Source: Pseudomonas putida
GTDB lineage: Bacteria > Pseudomonadota > Gammaproteobacteria > Pseudomonadales > Pseudomonadaceae
Direction of reading: 5' to 3'
DNA length: 64,000 bases
NCBI RefSeq assembly: GCF_002025705.1
Contig: NZ_CP018846.1
Span: forward strand, 62,001 to 126,000
In this document: one piece after another, positions 40,640 to 50,084 of the stretch
Layout of the letters: the number at the start of each line of letters is the position of its first letter
How positions within the stretch are numbered: the first letter of the stretch is position 1
The notes under the pieces: model-generated
Database searches by the model: none
Told to the model about the DNA's origin: nothing
Seen by the model: the letters and a program-made list of their open reading frames with translations, nothing else
Program-made: the position numbers and the translations under genes

Positions 40640-42817
40640 TTACAGACCGTTACGCGCCTTGAACTCGCGGCGACGGCGGTGCAGCACCGGCTCGGTGTAG
40701 CCGTTCGGTTGCTTGGCACCTTCGAGCACCAACTCCACCGCAGCCTGGAAGGCCACGTTGTCGTCGAAGTTCGCCGCCATCGGACGGTACTGGGCGTCAC
40801 CTGCGTTCTGCTTGTCGACCACAGCAGCCATACGCTTGAGGCTCTCTACCACCTGCTCTTCGCTGACGATGCCATGGCGCAGCCAGTTGGCCAGCAGCTG
40901 GGCCGAGATGCGCAGGGTGGCTCGGTCTTCCATCAGGCCGACGTTGTTGATGTCCGGCACTTTCGAGCAACCCACGCCGTGGTCGATCCAGCGCACCACG
41001 TAGCCGAGGATCCCCTGGGCGTTGTTGTCCAGCTCGTTGCGGATCTCTTCAGCCGACCAGTTGGTGTCGGCTGCCAACGGGATGGTCAGGATGTCATCGA
41101 CCGACGCCGGCGTGCGCGAAGCCAGCTCGCGCTGACGTGCCTGCACATCGACCTTGTGGTAGTGCAGGGCGTGCAGGGTGGCGGCGGTTGGCGACGGTAC
41201 CCAGGCTGTGTTGGCGCCTGCCAGCGGGTGAGCGATCTTCTGCTCGAGCATGGCGGCCATCAGGTCAGGCATGGCCCACATGCCCTTGCCGATCTGCGCA
41301 CGGCCTTGCAGGCCAGTGGCAAGGCCCACGTCGACGTTGTTGTTCTCGTAGGCGCCGATCCACTTCTCGTTCTTCATGGCGCCCTTGCGCACTACGGCGC
41401 CGGCTTCCATCGAGGTGTGGATTTCGTCACCGGTGCGGTCGAGGAAGCCGGTGTTGATGAACACCACGCGCTCGGCGGCAGCCTTGATGCAGGACTTCAG
41501 GTTGACCGTGGTACGGCGCTCCTCGTCCATGATGCCGACCTTGACGGTGTTGCGCGGCATGCCCAGCAGGTCTTCGACGCGGCTGAAGATCTCGGCGGCG
41601 AAGGCGACTTCTTCTGGGCCGTGCATCTTCGGCTTGACGATGTACACACTGCCGCTGCGGGTGTTCTTGCGGGTGGTGTTGCCGTTGAGGTTGTGCAGGG
41701 CGATCAGGTTGGTGAACAGACCGTCCTGGATGCCTTCAGGGATTTCGTTGCCCTGGCCATCGAAAATCGCCGGGTTGGTCATCAGGTGACCTACGTTGCG
41801 CACGAACAGCAGCGAACGACCGTGCAGGGTTACGCTGCCACCATTGGGAGCGGCGTATTCGCGGTCCGGGTTCATGGTGCGGGTGAAGGTCTTGCCACCC
41901 TTGCTCACGCTTTCGGCCAGGTCGCCCTTCATCAGGCCCAGCCAGTTGCGGTAGACGATGACCTTGTCATCGGCATCGACGGCGGCGACCGAGTCTTCGC
42001 AGTCCATGATGGTGGTCAGTGCCGATTCCATCAGGATGTCTTTGACGCCGGCGGCATCGGTGCTGCCGACTGGCGTGCTGGCGTCGACCTGGATCTCGAA
42101 ATGCAGGCCGTTGTGCTTGAGCAGCACGGCGGTCGGCGCCTTGGCGTCGCCATGGAAGCCGATCAGCTGTGCGTCATCACGCAGGCCGCTGTTGCTGCCG
42201 CCTTTGAGGGCAACGACCAGCTTGCCGCCTTCGATACGGTAGCCGGTGGAGTCGACGTGGGAGCCGGCCGCCAGTGGTGCGGCTTGGTCGAGGAAGGCGC
42301 GGGCGAAGGCAATGACCTTGTCGCCACGAAGCTTGTTGTACCCCTGGCCTTTCTCGGCGCCGCCTTCATCGCTGATGGCATCGGTGCCATACAGCGCGTC
42401 GTACAGCGAACCCCAACGGGCGTTGGCGGCGTTCAGGGCGAAGCGGGCGTTCATCACCGGGACGACCAGCTGCGGGCCGGCCATGTGGGCGATTTCTTCG
42501 TCCACGTTCTGGGTGGTGGCCTGGAAATCGTCGGCTTGTGGCAGCAGGTAGCCGATTTCCTGGAGGAATGCTTTGTAGGCTACGGCGTCGTGTGCCTGGC
42601 CTTTGCGTGCCTGGTGCCAGGCGTCGATCTTGGCTTGCAGCTCGTCGCGCTTGGCCAGGAGGGCTTTGTTCTTGGGGGCGAGGTCGTTGATGATCTTTTC
42701 CGCCCCGGCCCAGAACGCATCGGCTTTGATGCCGGTTCCAGGGATCGCTTCGTTGTTGACGAAGTCATACAGGGCCTTGGCGACCTGAAGGCCACCGACT
42801 TGAACGTATCCAGTCAT
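40640..42817 (-). CDS. glcB: Malate synthase G
   Basis: A 725-residue monomeric malate synthase that condenses glyoxylate and acetyl-CoA in the glyoxylate shunt. The length matches the G isoform. Typical segments are [19 protein letters not shown] near the catalytic region, [38 protein letters not shown] and [21 protein letters not shown]. The ATG at 42817 follows a strong GAGGTGAGG ribosome site. The promoter region has a long-spaced TGTAGT/ACTACA site, consistent with control by RccR. Confidence 0.97.
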   Translation of the reverse strand: MTGYVQVGGLQVAKALYDFVNNEAIPGTGIKADAFWAGAEKIINDLAPKNKALLAKRDELQAKIDAWHQARKGQAHDAVAYKAFLQEIGYLLPQADDFQATTQNVDEEIAHMAGPQLVVPVMNARFALNAANARWGSLYDALYGTDAISDEGGAEKGQGYNKLRGDKVIAFARAFLDQAAPLAAGSHVDSTGYRIEGGKLVVALKGGSNSGLRDDAQLIGFHGDAKAPTAVLLKHNGLHFEIQVDASTPVGSTDAAGVKDILMESALTTIMDCEDSVAAVDADDKVIVYRNWLGLMKGDLAESVSKGGKTFTRTMNPDREYAAPNGGSVTLHGRSLLFVRNVGHLMTNPAIFDGQGNEIPEGIQDGLFTNLIALHNLNGNTTRKNTRSGSVYIVKPKMHGPEEVAFAAEIFSRVEDLLGMPRNTVKVGIMDEERRTTVNLKSCIKAAAERVVFINTGFLDRTGDEIHTSMEAGAVVRKGAMKNEKWIGAYENNNVDVGLATGLQGRAQIGKGMWAMPDLMAAMLEQKIAHPLAGANTAWVPSPTAATLHALHYHKVDVQARQRELASRTPASVDDILTIPLAADTNWSAEEIRNELDNNAQGILGYVVRWIDHGVGCSKVPDINNVGLMEDRATLRISAQLLANWLRHGIVSEEQVVESLKRMAAVVDKQNAGDAQYRPMAANFDDNVAFQAAVELVLEGAKQPNGYTEPVLHRRRREFKARNGL

Positions 42818-43006
42818 TGCTTGCCTCACCTCTGCTCAGCTATTTCGCTTTCGCTCTTCTGTATTAAGCCTGTAGCGCTTCTCTAAACACGGCACCAGTT
42901 CATGCTCTCGCCACTCACGAGAGCGGCTGGGTGCAGCTCGCCAGGCAGGCTGGCGGGCGGTTGGCGTATTTTCACAGGCGCCTTGGCAGACATCGAAACG
43001 ACGTTT

Positions 43007-43032
43007 TGTAGTCCGCGCCAGCGCATACTACA
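43007..43032. promoter_or_regulatory. Candidate RccR operator, long-spaced type (glcB)
   Basis: TGTAGT-N14-ACTACA, about 190 bp upstream of glcB. The half-sites are identical to those before aceE but the spacer is 14 instead of 3. Published P. fluorescens RccR uses a short (15 bp) site at aceE and a long (28 bp) site at aceA-type promoters. The length here, measured between outer half-site bases, is 26 bp. Confidence 0.65.
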
Positions 43033-43075
43033 TGAAGCAGCAGGCAGGTAAACATCAGACTAAAAGCGTCGCTCT

Positions 43076-43091
43076 GCGACCGGGTGGTCGC
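43076..43091. promoter_or_regulatory. GCGACC-N4-GGTCGC dyad
   Basis: A 6-bp-arm inverted repeat between glcB and the ACT protein gene, similar to the TGCGAC dyad beside aceE. The factor is unknown. Confidence 0.35.
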
Positions 43092-43273
43092 GTTGGGTCA
43101 CGCTGGGAATTGGTATGTTCGCAAAAAACCGGTGGATTGTTCCAGATAAATCTTGAAACAGTACACGATTAGTTCCGCGGACGGCCCTGCGGCAGGTTGC
43201 CGCGCCTTGCCTATACTGAGTCGATCCCCCGTATTTCCGCCGCTTAGGGCGGCTCGAAGCAGAGGAAGCCCCT

Positions 43274-43792
43274 GTGGATCATCTTGTATTGACCGTGATT
43301 GCCCCGGACAAGGCCGGCCAGGTGGAGCGCATAGCCCAGTGCATTGCCGATCATAACGGCAACTGGCTGGAGAGCCGCATGTCGCGGATGGCCGGGCAGT
43401 TCGCCGGGATCCTGCGGGTAGCGGTGCCGGCGGAAAGTTATGACGAGCTGGTGAAGTCTCTGCAGGCCCTGGGGCAATACGATATTCGTGTGCTTATTGC
43501 CGAGAGTGGCATAGAACCGTCCTGCACCTGGAAACCGATTGCCATGGAGCTGGTGGGCAATGACCGCCCGGGGATCGTGCGCGATATCACCCGCCTGCTG
43601 GCGGATCATGGGGTGAACCTGGAGCGCTTCACCACCGAAGTGCGGCCGGCACCGATGAGCAGTGAGCCGCTGTTCCATGCTGATGCCTTGCTGGCGTTGC
43701 CGCTGACCTTGTCGCTGGATGACCTGCAGCAAAAGCTGGAAAGCCTGGCGGATGACTTGATGGTCGAGTTGAAGTTGCGACCGGAGGACTAA
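43274..43792 (+). CDS. Tandem ACT-domain protein (GcvR-like)
   Basis: A 172-residue protein with two ACT domains. The first begins LVLTVIAPDKAGQVERIAQCI (in two runs, about 4-24), the second MELVGNDRPGIVRDITRLLADHGVN (about 92-116). This is the layout of the glycine cleavage repressor GcvR, which in E. coli sequesters GcvA. The start is a GTG behind AGAGGAAG. It is divergent from glcB, which fits a link to glyoxylate/glycine metabolism, though a direct role is inferred. Confidence 0.82.
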   Translation: MDHLVLTVIAPDKAGQVERIAQCIADHNGNWLESRMSRMAGQFAGILRVAVPAESYDELVKSLQALGQYDIRVLIAESGIEPSCTWKPIAMELVGNDRPGIVRDITRLLADHGVNLERFTTEVRPAPMSSEPLFHADALLALPLTLSLDDLQQKLESLADDLMVELKLRPED

Positions 43793-43804
43793 TCGGAGAA
43801 TGCC

Positions 43805-43924
43805 GGGGCCGCTTCGCAGTCCTTTTCGCGACACAAGGCCGCTCCTACAGGGGAACGCGATCGTCTGTAGGAGCGGCCTTGCCGGGGCGCCGGGCCGGTC
43901 GGAAAGGGGCGCGAAGCGGCCCCC
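43805..43924. repeat. Mosaic REPIN with variant right arm
   Basis: The left arm is ordinary. The right arm carries the longer GCCGGGGCGCCGGGCCGG-type insertion at 43881-43910, also seen at 21074 and at the window end. Confidence 0.75.
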
Positions 43925-43955
43925 TGCGGTTATCCCGGTTTCACGGGGAAGGCCC

Positions 43956-44077
43956 TGTGGATAAGCTGGGGGTGCACCTCTCCAGCCCAGGCGTGGCAAG
44001 CGCTCCCGAGGTTTGAGCAAAAAACGTACAAAAATCAGTTGCTTGTGCACAAAGCACGGGGACGAGGGTGTGGATAA
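43956..44077. other. Two perfect DnaA-box sequences in a gene-free gap
   Basis: TGTGGATAA (reverse complement TTATCCACA) occurs at 43956-43964 and again at 44069-44077, with AT-rich sequence between. The gap from 43925 to 44094 has no gene. DnaA binding is possible. This is not oriC, since no dnaA/rpmH/gyrB genes are near. Confidence 0.4.
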
Positions 44078-44094
44078 CCTCTGGAGATATTGCT

Positions 44095-44135
44095 GCAGGC
44101 CACGAACGACGTGGCCTGCAAGGTTTTGATCGTTT
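44095..44135 (+). terminator. Terminator downstream of the ACT protein gene
   Basis: GCAGGCCAC and GTGGCCTGC form a 9-bp stem with a 7-base loop, followed by a T-rich tail (GTTTTGATCGTTTTTT). It ends just before the convergent rarD stop. Confidence 0.7.
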
Positions 44136-44140
44136 TTTGA

Positions 44141-45028
44141 TCAGGCACGCTTGCGCAGGTTCAACCAGGCGTCGACGCTGTATACCGCCAATCCCGCCCA
44201 GATGAAGATGAACGCAATCAGGCTGCTCGACGACAGGTGCTCATCAAACAGCAGCACTGCCTGCAGCAGCACCAGGGTCGGCGCCAGGTACTGCAGGAAG
44301 CCCAGCGTGGTGTAGGGCAGGTGACGCGCAGCGGCGTTGAAGCACACCAGCGGCACCAGGGTCACCGGGCCTGCAGCCATCAGCCACAATGCCTGGCTGC
44401 TGGTGTAGAACTCGCTCTGGGCGCTCATCGCCGCCGGGTGCAGCAACATCCAGCCCAGCGCCAGTGGCACCAGCATCCAGGTTTCCACTACCAGGCCAGG
44501 CAGTGCGGCAACCGGTGCCTGCTTGCGGATCAGGCCATAGAAGCCGAAGCTCAGAGCCAGTACCAGCGACACCCACGGCAGGCTGCCTACCTGCCATACC
44601 TGCTGCGCAACACCTAGCGCCGCCATGGCCACCGCCAGCCATTGCAGGCGGCGCAGGCGCTCGCCAAGCAGCAGCATGCCCAGCAGCACATTGATCAAAG
44701 GGTTGATGTAGTAGCCCAGGCTGGCTTCGAGCATGCGGCCGTTGTTGACCGCCCAGACATAGGTCAGCCAGTTGCCGGCGATCAACGTACCGCTCAGGGC
44801 CAGGATCGCCAGCCGGCGCGGGTTTTCACGCAGTTCGCGCCACCAGCCGGGGTGCTTCCACACCAGCAGCAACAGTGAACCGAACAGCGCCGACCAGAGT
44901 ACACGGTGGACGATGATTTCCACCGCCGGAATGCTCTGGATAGCTTTGAAGTACAGCGGGAACAAGCCCCAGATGATGTAGGCACCAAGGCCCAGAAGGT
45001 ACCCGCGGCGCGGGTTTGCAGCTTGCAT
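44141..45028 (-). CDS. rarD: EamA-family transporter RarD
   Basis: A 295-residue inner-membrane protein with about ten spans. The RarD signature is near the start: RRGYLLGLGAYIIWGLFPLYFKAI (in two runs, residues 7-30), EIIVHRVLWSALFG, and YINPLINVLLGMLLLGERL at about 108-126. Members of this DMT group are linked to chloramphenicol resistance or metabolite export. The natural substrate is unknown. It lies downstream of srkA on the same strand with a 55-base gap. Confidence 0.88.
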   Translation of the reverse strand: MQAANPRRGYLLGLGAYIIWGLFPLYFKAIQSIPAVEIIVHRVLWSALFGSLLLLVWKHPGWWRELRENPRRLAILALSGTLIAGNWLTYVWAVNNGRMLEASLGYYINPLINVLLGMLLLGERLRRLQWLAVAMAALGVAQQVWQVGSLPWVSLVLALSFGFYGLIRKQAPVAALPGLVVETWMLVPLALGWMLLHPAAMSAQSEFYTSSQALWLMAAGPVTLVPLVCFNAAARHLPYTTLGFLQYLAPTLVLLQAVLLFDEHLSSSSLIAFIFIWAGLAVYSVDAWLNLRKRA

Positions 45029-45083
45029 GGTGAATCCTTGCTGAATAAAGCGACGCCTATTGTAGACAGAGGCGCGCTCGCTT

Positions 45084-46058
45084 CTAGAACAATTTCAGCG
45101 GTTGCTCGTCCAGCGCAGCCAGTTGTTCGCGCAAGGCGAGAATCTGGTCGCCCCAGTAACGTGGCTGACCGAACCAGGGGAAGCTTGGCGGGAACGCCGG
45201 GTCATCCCAGCGGCGTGCCAGCCAGGCGCTGTAATGCAGTTGGCGCAGGGCACGCAGCGGCTCGATCAGGGCCAGCTCGCGTGGGTCGAAATCGTGAAAC
45301 TCGTTGTAGCCGTCAACCAGTTCGGCCAGCTGCCCCAGGCGTTCCTCGCGGCTGCCGGCGAGCATCATCCACAGGTCCTGCACTGCCGGGCCCATGCGGC
45401 AGTCGTCGAGGTCGACCACGTGGTACACCTCGTCGCGGTGCATCAGGTTGCCAGGGTGCAGGTCGCCATGCAGGCGAATCGCCTTGTGCGGGGTGCGGGC
45501 GTAGATGGCTTCGACACGCTTGAGCAGGTCACGGGCCACCGACTCGAAGGCCGGCAGCAATTCCTTGGGCACGAAACCGCCTTCGAGCAAGGTATTCAGC
45601 GAGGCGTGGCCGAAGTTGTCCACGGCCAGTGCTTCGCGGTGTTCGAAGGGGCGTGCTGCGCCAACGGAGTGAAGGCGGCCGAGCAGTTGCCCGAGGCGGT
45701 AGAGCTGGTCGAGGTTGCCCGGCTCCGGTGCATGGCCGCCGCGACGCGGGAACAGGGTGAAGCGGAAGCCCTGGTGTTCGAACAGGGTCCTGCCTTCGTG
45801 CTGGAGCGGGGCGACCACCGGTACCTCGCAATCGGCGAGCTCGGCGGTGAACTGGTGTTCTTCGAGGATCGCTTCGTCGCTCCAACGGCCGGGGCGGTAG
45901 AACTTGGCGATCAAGGGTTGCGAGTCCTCGATGCCCACCTGATAGACGCGGTTCTCGTAGCTGTTCAGCGCCAGAATCCGGGCATCGCTGAGAAAGCCCA
46001 GGCTTTCCACGGCGTCCAGGACCAGGTCGGGGGTGAGGGTGTCGAAGGGGTGGGACAT
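45084..46058 (-). CDS. srkA: Stress response kinase A (YihE/RdoA family)
   Basis: A 324-residue serine/threonine kinase of the APH/HipA-like fold that counteracts stress-induced cell death in E. coli. The start MSHPFDTLTPDLVLDAVESLG is typical. The lysine is in PLIAKFYRPGRW (about 49-60). The catalytic loop IRLHGDLHPGNLMHRD at about 200-215 contains the base Asp and Asn. The metal acid is in VVDLDDCRMGP. GGAG lies five bases before the ATG at 46058. The longer upstream frame reads REP sequence and was discarded. Confidence 0.92.
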   Translation of the reverse strand: MSHPFDTLTPDLVLDAVESLGFLSDARILALNSYENRVYQVGIEDSQPLIAKFYRPGRWSDEAILEEHQFTAELADCEVPVVAPLQHEGRTLFEHQGFRFTLFPRRGGHAPEPGNLDQLYRLGQLLGRLHSVGAARPFEHREALAVDNFGHASLNTLLEGGFVPKELLPAFESVARDLLKRVEAIYARTPHKAIRLHGDLHPGNLMHRDEVYHVVDLDDCRMGPAVQDLWMMLAGSREERLGQLAELVDGYNEFHDFDPRELALIEPLRALRQLHYSAWLARRWDDPAFPPSFPWFGQPRYWGDQILALREQLAALDEQPLKLF

Positions 46059-46132
46059 GGAAGCTCCGGGAGGTGGGCGGCATGTCGGCATGGTACCGCA
46101 TTCCAGGGCCTGCTCTGATTTCGCCTGAGCTT

Positions 46133-46225
46133 GCCCTTTCGCGGGTAAGCCCGCTCCCACGGATACGGCATCATGCCTGAGGTGGGTGAAGCCTCTGTGG
46201 GGGCGGGTTTACCGGTGAAAGGGGC
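46133..46225. repeat. REPIN
   Basis: Inverted classical REPs, GCCCTTTCGCGGGTAAGCCC on the left and GGGTTTACCGGTGAAAGGGGC on the right (the right one drifted). Confidence 0.75.
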
Positions 46226-46233
46226 GGATCAGG

Positions 46234-46998
46234 CTACACCGGTACCCCCAGCAGCACGTAGGACGGATGGAACTGCACCTTCACTTTGCTTCCTTCCTTG
46301 ACCGACTGCTCGACCAGCCAAGCGGCCTCGGCGATCGCACACAACGTCTGCCCATTGCCCAGTGCCAACCGTACTTCGCTTTCGCCCTGTGCATCTGCCA
46401 GCACCTCCTCGACAGTGGCATTGAGCACGTTGCTTCCCGCCTCGGCTTCATCTTCCGCGCCCAGCAGCTGCACCCAACCGGCCTTGAGCAGCGCCATCAC
46501 CGTGGTCCCCAGGGTCAGTTCCAGCCGTGCCGTGCTGTCATGGGTAATCAGCGCATCGATCTCCAGCCCGCCGCCCAGCGCCAGGCTGACCCGATCATGC
46601 CGGCCCTCCCTGCGTAGTCCACTGACTTGCCCCTGCAACTGATTGCGCGCACTGGTGCGCAACATCAGGCGGCCAAGCAAGTCGAGGTCACTGGACTCTT
46701 CCGCTGCTTCGAGAATCTGCGCCTGCAGTGCCTGTACTTTCTGGTACAGGCGCAGCACCCGCTCACCCTCTGGCGAAAGCCTTGCGCCACCACCGCCACG
46801 CCCCCCCGTGCTGCGCTCGACCAAGGGCTGGCTGGCCAGGTTGTTGAGTTCATCAATCGCATCCCAGGCAGCCTTGTAGCTGATGCCGGCAGCCTTGGCC
46901 GCGCGGGTGATCGAGCCTTGCTCGGCGATGTGCTGGAGCAGGGCGATGCGCTGCGGGCGGCGGGCGATGTGCTGGGTGAGCAGGGTGGGCAGGGACAT
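46234..46998 (-). CDS. ModE-like molybdate-responsive regulator
   Basis: A 254-residue LysR-type-HTH plus molybdate-binding protein. The winged-helix part (about 12-85) contains RIALLQHIAEQGSITRAAKAAGISYKAAWDAI (split here for length) and STGGRGGGGARLSPEGERVL, the ModE signature. Two MOP/TOBE domains follow (about 105-180 and 183-250), beginning TSARNQLQGQV and LEIDALITHDSTARLEL. It should sense molybdate and repress its uptake genes, but no mod operon is adjacent. The start at 46998 is chosen because the longer frame overlaps the comF end. Confidence 0.85.
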   Translation of the reverse strand: MSLPTLLTQHIARRPQRIALLQHIAEQGSITRAAKAAGISYKAAWDAIDELNNLASQPLVERSTGGRGGGGARLSPEGERVLRLYQKVQALQAQILEAAEESSDLDLLGRLMLRTSARNQLQGQVSGLRREGRHDRVSLALGGGLEIDALITHDSTARLELTLGTTVMALLKAGWVQLLGAEDEAEAGSNVLNATVEEVLADAQGESEVRLALGNGQTLCAIAEAAWLVEQSVKEGSKVKVQFHPSYVLLGVPV

Positions 46999-47024
46999 GG
47001 TGGCGCCTATCTGGAACTGACCCG

Positions 47025-47762
47025 TCAAGCTTGCCCCGGTTTTGCCGTGCGTGCCAGGCAATACACATCGATCCTGTGTGCGCCGGCCTGACGCAACAGC
47101 TGTGCGACGGCCTGTGCGGTGGCCCCGGTGGTCAGCACGTCATCAACCACGGCGACATGCTTGCCCTCGAGCGATGCCTCACCGGCAAGCGCGAATGCCT
47201 GGCGCAGGTTGCGATGGCGTGCCCGGGCATCCAGGTGTTGTTGAGCCGGCGTCTCGCGTGTGCGCAGCAGCAACCGCTCATCGCATTCGATAACCAGCGC
47301 TTTCGACAGCCAGCGCCCTAGCATGCCGGCCTGGTTGAAGCCGCGCTTGCGCAGTCGACGCCGAGCCAGTGGTACAGGCAACAGCAGGTCTGGCTTGGGT
47401 AGGCCCTCGTGAAAGCGATGACTCAGGTTCAGGCTCAACATTTCGGCCATCAGCCGGCCAAGCGGCCACTGGCTGTTGTGCTTGAAGCGGCTGATCAGCG
47501 TGTCCAGCGGAAACCCGAAGTGCCAGGGCGCAATGACCTGATCAAAGGCCGGCGGGCGGCGGCTGCACTGGGCACAGGTCAGGCCGGCCATCGCCAGGGG
47601 CAGGGCGCAGCGCAGGCAATGTTCGTCGTTCCAGGGCAGTTCCTGCTCGCAGGCAACACACAGCGGGTAGCGTTGCTCGGCGGGTTCGTTGCACAGCAAA
47701 CAGGTATGGTTAATATTCGTACACTTGTAAACCAGTGCTTTTAACCAAGGTTGACAGTTCAT
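47025..47762 (-). CDS. ComF-family phosphoribosyltransferase
   Basis: A 245-residue protein. The N-terminal zinc-ribbon-like part has CLLCNEP, LCVACE, CLRCALP and CAQCSRRP (about 20-66). The C-terminal PRPP-binding loop is VAVVDDVLTTGATA (about 203-216). A typical RLRKRGFNQAGML segment is near 139-151. ComF/GntX proteins are needed for DNA uptake in some bacteria and growth on DNA in others. The start at 47762 makes the first codons overlap the BirA operator of the divergent bioB gene. The ribosome spacing is short (AAGG, four bases), so a later start is conceivable. Confidence 0.85.
   Translation of the reverse strand: MNCQPWLKALVYKCTNINHTCLLCNEPAEQRYPLCVACEQELPWNDEHCLRCALPLAMAGLTCAQCSRRPPAFDQVIAPWHFGFPLDTLISRFKHNSQWPLGRLMAEMLSLNLSHRFHEGLPKPDLLLPVPLARRRLRKRGFNQAGMLGRWLSKALVIECDERLLLRTRETPAQQHLDARARHRNLRQAFALAGEASLEGKHVAVVDDVLTTGATAQAVAQLLRQAGAHRIDVYCLARTAKPGQA
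47725..47757. promoter_or_regulatory. BirA operator of the biotin operon
   Basis: TTGTAAACC-N15-GGTTGACAG matches the known BirA consensus TTGTAAACC-N15/16-GGTTTACAA with two mismatches in the right arm. It lies 95-127 bases before bioB and inside the first 13 codons of divergent comF. Confidence 0.82.
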
Positions 47763-47851
47763 AGGCCTTCCATGACTATGCGAGCTATCCGTGATGCGCT
47801 GGCGGGCACTCCTGCCTCGGCGCCAGTTACAGCCTAAACAAGGAAACGCCG

Positions 47852-48910
47852 ATGAGCGCCAGCACAACTGCAACAACACGTCACGACTGGTCCCTGCCTG
47901 AGGTCAAGACACTGTTCCAGCAGCCTTTCAATGACCTGCTGTTCCAGGCGCAGACCGTGCACCGCGCGCACTTCGACCCGAACCGCGTCCAGGTTTCGAC
48001 GCTGCTGTCGATCAAGACCGGCGCTTGCCCGGAAGACTGCAAATACTGTCCGCAGTCCGGCCACTACAACACCGGGCTGGAAAAACAGAAGCTGATGGAA
48101 GTACAGAAGGTGCTCGAGGAAGCCGCGCGCGCCAAAGCCATCGGCTCCACGCGCTTCTGCATGGGGGCGGCCTGGAAGCACCCGTCGGCCAAGGACATGC
48201 CCTACGTGCTGGAGATGGTCAAAGGCGTGAAGGCCATGGGCCTGGAAACCTGCATGACCCTCGGCAAGCTCGACCAGGAGCAGACCGCGGCCCTGGCCCA
48301 GGCCGGCCTGGACTACTACAACCACAACCTCGATACCTCGCCAGAGTTTTACGGCAGCATCATCACCACCCGCACTTACAGCGAGCGCCTGCAGACCCTG
48401 GCCTACGTGCGCGATGCCGGGATGAAGATCTGCTCCGGCGGTATTCTCGGCATGGGCGAGTCGCTGGATGACCGCGCCGGCCTGCTGATCCAGCTGGCCA
48501 ACCTGCCCGAGCACCCAGAGTCGGTGCCGATCAACATGCTGGTCAAGGTAGCTGGCACCCCACTGGCCGAGGAAGAAGATGTCGACCCGTTCGACTTCAT
48601 CCGCATGCTGGCGGTCGCCCGTATTCTCATGCCCAAGTCGCACGTGCGCCTGTCCGCCGGCCGCGAGCAGATGAACGAGCAGATGCAGGCCTTGGCCTTC
48701 ATGGCTGGCGCCAACTCGATCTTCTACGGCGAGAAGCTGTTGACCACCGCCAACCCGCAGGCCGACAAGGACATGCAGCTGTTCGCCCGCCTGGGCATCA
48801 AGCCTGAAGCGCGCGAAGAGCATGCCGACGAAGTGCACCAGGCGGCCATCGAGCAGGCCTTGGTCGAGCAACGCAGCAGCGAGCTGTTCTATAACGCAGC
48901 AATGGCCTGA
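47852..48910 (+). CDS. bioB: Biotin synthase
   Basis: A 352-residue radical-SAM enzyme that inserts sulfur into dethiobiotin. The SAM [4Fe-4S] cysteines lie in ACPEDCKYC at residues 59, 63 and 66. The sequence [24 protein letters not shown] and the arginine-containing [10 protein letters not shown] supply the second-cluster and substrate residues. AGGAAA precedes the ATG. It is the first gene of bioB-F-H-C-D and is controlled by the BirA operator upstream. Confidence 0.97.
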   Translation: MSASTTATTRHDWSLPEVKTLFQQPFNDLLFQAQTVHRAHFDPNRVQVSTLLSIKTGACPEDCKYCPQSGHYNTGLEKQKLMEVQKVLEEAARAKAIGSTRFCMGAAWKHPSAKDMPYVLEMVKGVKAMGLETCMTLGKLDQEQTAALAQAGLDYYNHNLDTSPEFYGSIITTRTYSERLQTLAYVRDAGMKICSGGILGMGESLDDRAGLLIQLANLPEHPESVPINMLVKVAGTPLAEEEDVDPFDFIRMLAVARILMPKSHVRLSAGREQMNEQMQALAFMAGANSIFYGEKLLTTANPQADKDMQLFARLGIKPEAREEHADEVHQAAIEQALVEQRSSELFYNAAMA

Positions 48911-48911
48911 T

Positions 48912-50084
48912 ATGGCCTTCGACCTGGCGGCGCGCCTGGCCGAACGGCGCGCCGCAGACCTGTATCGGCAGCGGCCATTGCTGGAAAGCCCACAGGGGCC
49001 TGAGGTAGTGGTCGACGGCCAGCGCTTGCTGGCCTTCTGCAGCAATGACTACCTGGGGCTTGCGAACCACCCTGAAGTGATCGCCGCCTGGCAGGCGGGC
49101 GCCGAACGCTGGGGTGTCGGTGGCGGCGCCTCGCACCTGGTGATCGGCCATAGCTCGCCGCACCATGCCGTCGAAGAAGCGTTGGCCGAGCTGACCGGCC
49201 GCCCGCGTGCGCTGCTGTTTTCCACAGGCTACATGGCCAACCTTGGCGCCATCACCGCACTGGTGGGGCAGGGCGACACGGTACTGCAGGACCGCCTGAA
49301 CCACGCATCGCTGCTCGACGGCGGGTTGCTCAGTGGTGCCCGTTTCAGCCGCTACCTGCATAACGACGCTGCCAGCCTCGCCAACCGCCTGGGCAAGGCC
49401 ACCGGCAACACGCTGGTGGTCACCGACGGCGTGTTCAGCATGGACGGCGACCTCGCCGACCTGCCGGCGCTGGCCGGCGTCGCCCGTGCCCGTGGTGCCT
49501 GGCTGATGGTCGACGACGCCCATGGTCTGGGTACCTTGGGTACGCAAGGCGGCGGCATCGTCGAGCACTTCGGCCTGGGTATCGAGGATGTACCGGTACT
49601 GATCGGTACACTGGGCAAGGCCTGTGGCACCGCGGGTGCGTTTGTCGCCGGCAGCGAAGAGCTGATCGAAGCCCTGGTGCAGTTCGCCCGGCCGTATATC
49701 TACACCACCAGCCAGCCCCCGGCGCTGGCCTGCGCCACGCTCAAGAGCCTGGAGCTGCTGCGCCGCGAAACCTGGCGCCGCGAGCACCTGGCTGCGCTGA
49801 TCCGCCAGTTCCGCCAGGGCGCCGAGCAAATGGGCCTGCAACTGATGGACAGCCCGACGCCGATCCAGCCGATCCTGATCGGCGACAGTGCCCAGGCCCT
49901 TGAATTGTCGCGCATGCTGCGCGAGCGCGGCCTGCTGGTGACCGCCATCCGCCCGCCAACCGTGCCTGCCGGCAGCGCGCGCCTGCGGGTAACCCTGAGC
50001 GCCGCGCACAGTGAGGCGCAGGTACAGCTATTGTTGAATGCATTGGCCGAGTGTTATCCACAGCTGGAGGCCGCCGATGCGTAA
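48912..50084 (+). CDS. bioF: 8-amino-7-oxononanoate synthase
   Basis: A 390-residue PLP enzyme joining pimeloyl thioester and alanine. Motifs are [13 protein letters not shown] (about 42-54), [20 protein letters not shown] (about 74-93), [11 protein letters not shown] (about 200) and the PLP lysine in [13 protein letters not shown] (about 236). It starts one base after the bioB stop. An upstream in-frame Met would overlap bioB by 90 bases and was not used. Confidence 0.97.
   Translation: MAFDLAARLAERRAADLYRQRPLLESPQGPEVVVDGQRLLAFCSNDYLGLANHPEVIAAWQAGAERWGVGGGASHLVIGHSSPHHAVEEALAELTGRPRALLFSTGYMANLGAITALVGQGDTVLQDRLNHASLLDGGLLSGARFSRYLHNDAASLANRLGKATGNTLVVTDGVFSMDGDLADLPALAGVARARGAWLMVDDAHGLGTLGTQGGGIVEHFGLGIEDVPVLIGTLGKACGTAGAFVAGSEELIEALVQFARPYIYTTSQPPALACATLKSLELLRRETWRREHLAALIRQFRQGAEQMGLQLMDSPTPIQPILIGDSAQALELSRMLRERGLLVTAIRPPTVPAGSARLRVTLSAAHSEAQVQLLLNALAECYPQLEAADA

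Larger units (their letters stand above)
42818..43273. other. Divergent glcB / ACT-protein control region
   Basis: 456 bases without a gene. Apart from the two dyads listed separately, it holds the glcB leader on the left and, near 43165-43270, the promoter and AGAGGAAG ribosome site of the ACT protein. Nothing else is recognised. Confidence 0.55.

Noticed and set aside
43956..44077. DnaA boxes as a replication origin
   Set aside because: Only two perfect boxes, no AT-rich 13-mer array, and none of the dnaA-dnaN-gyrB or rpmH genes nearby.
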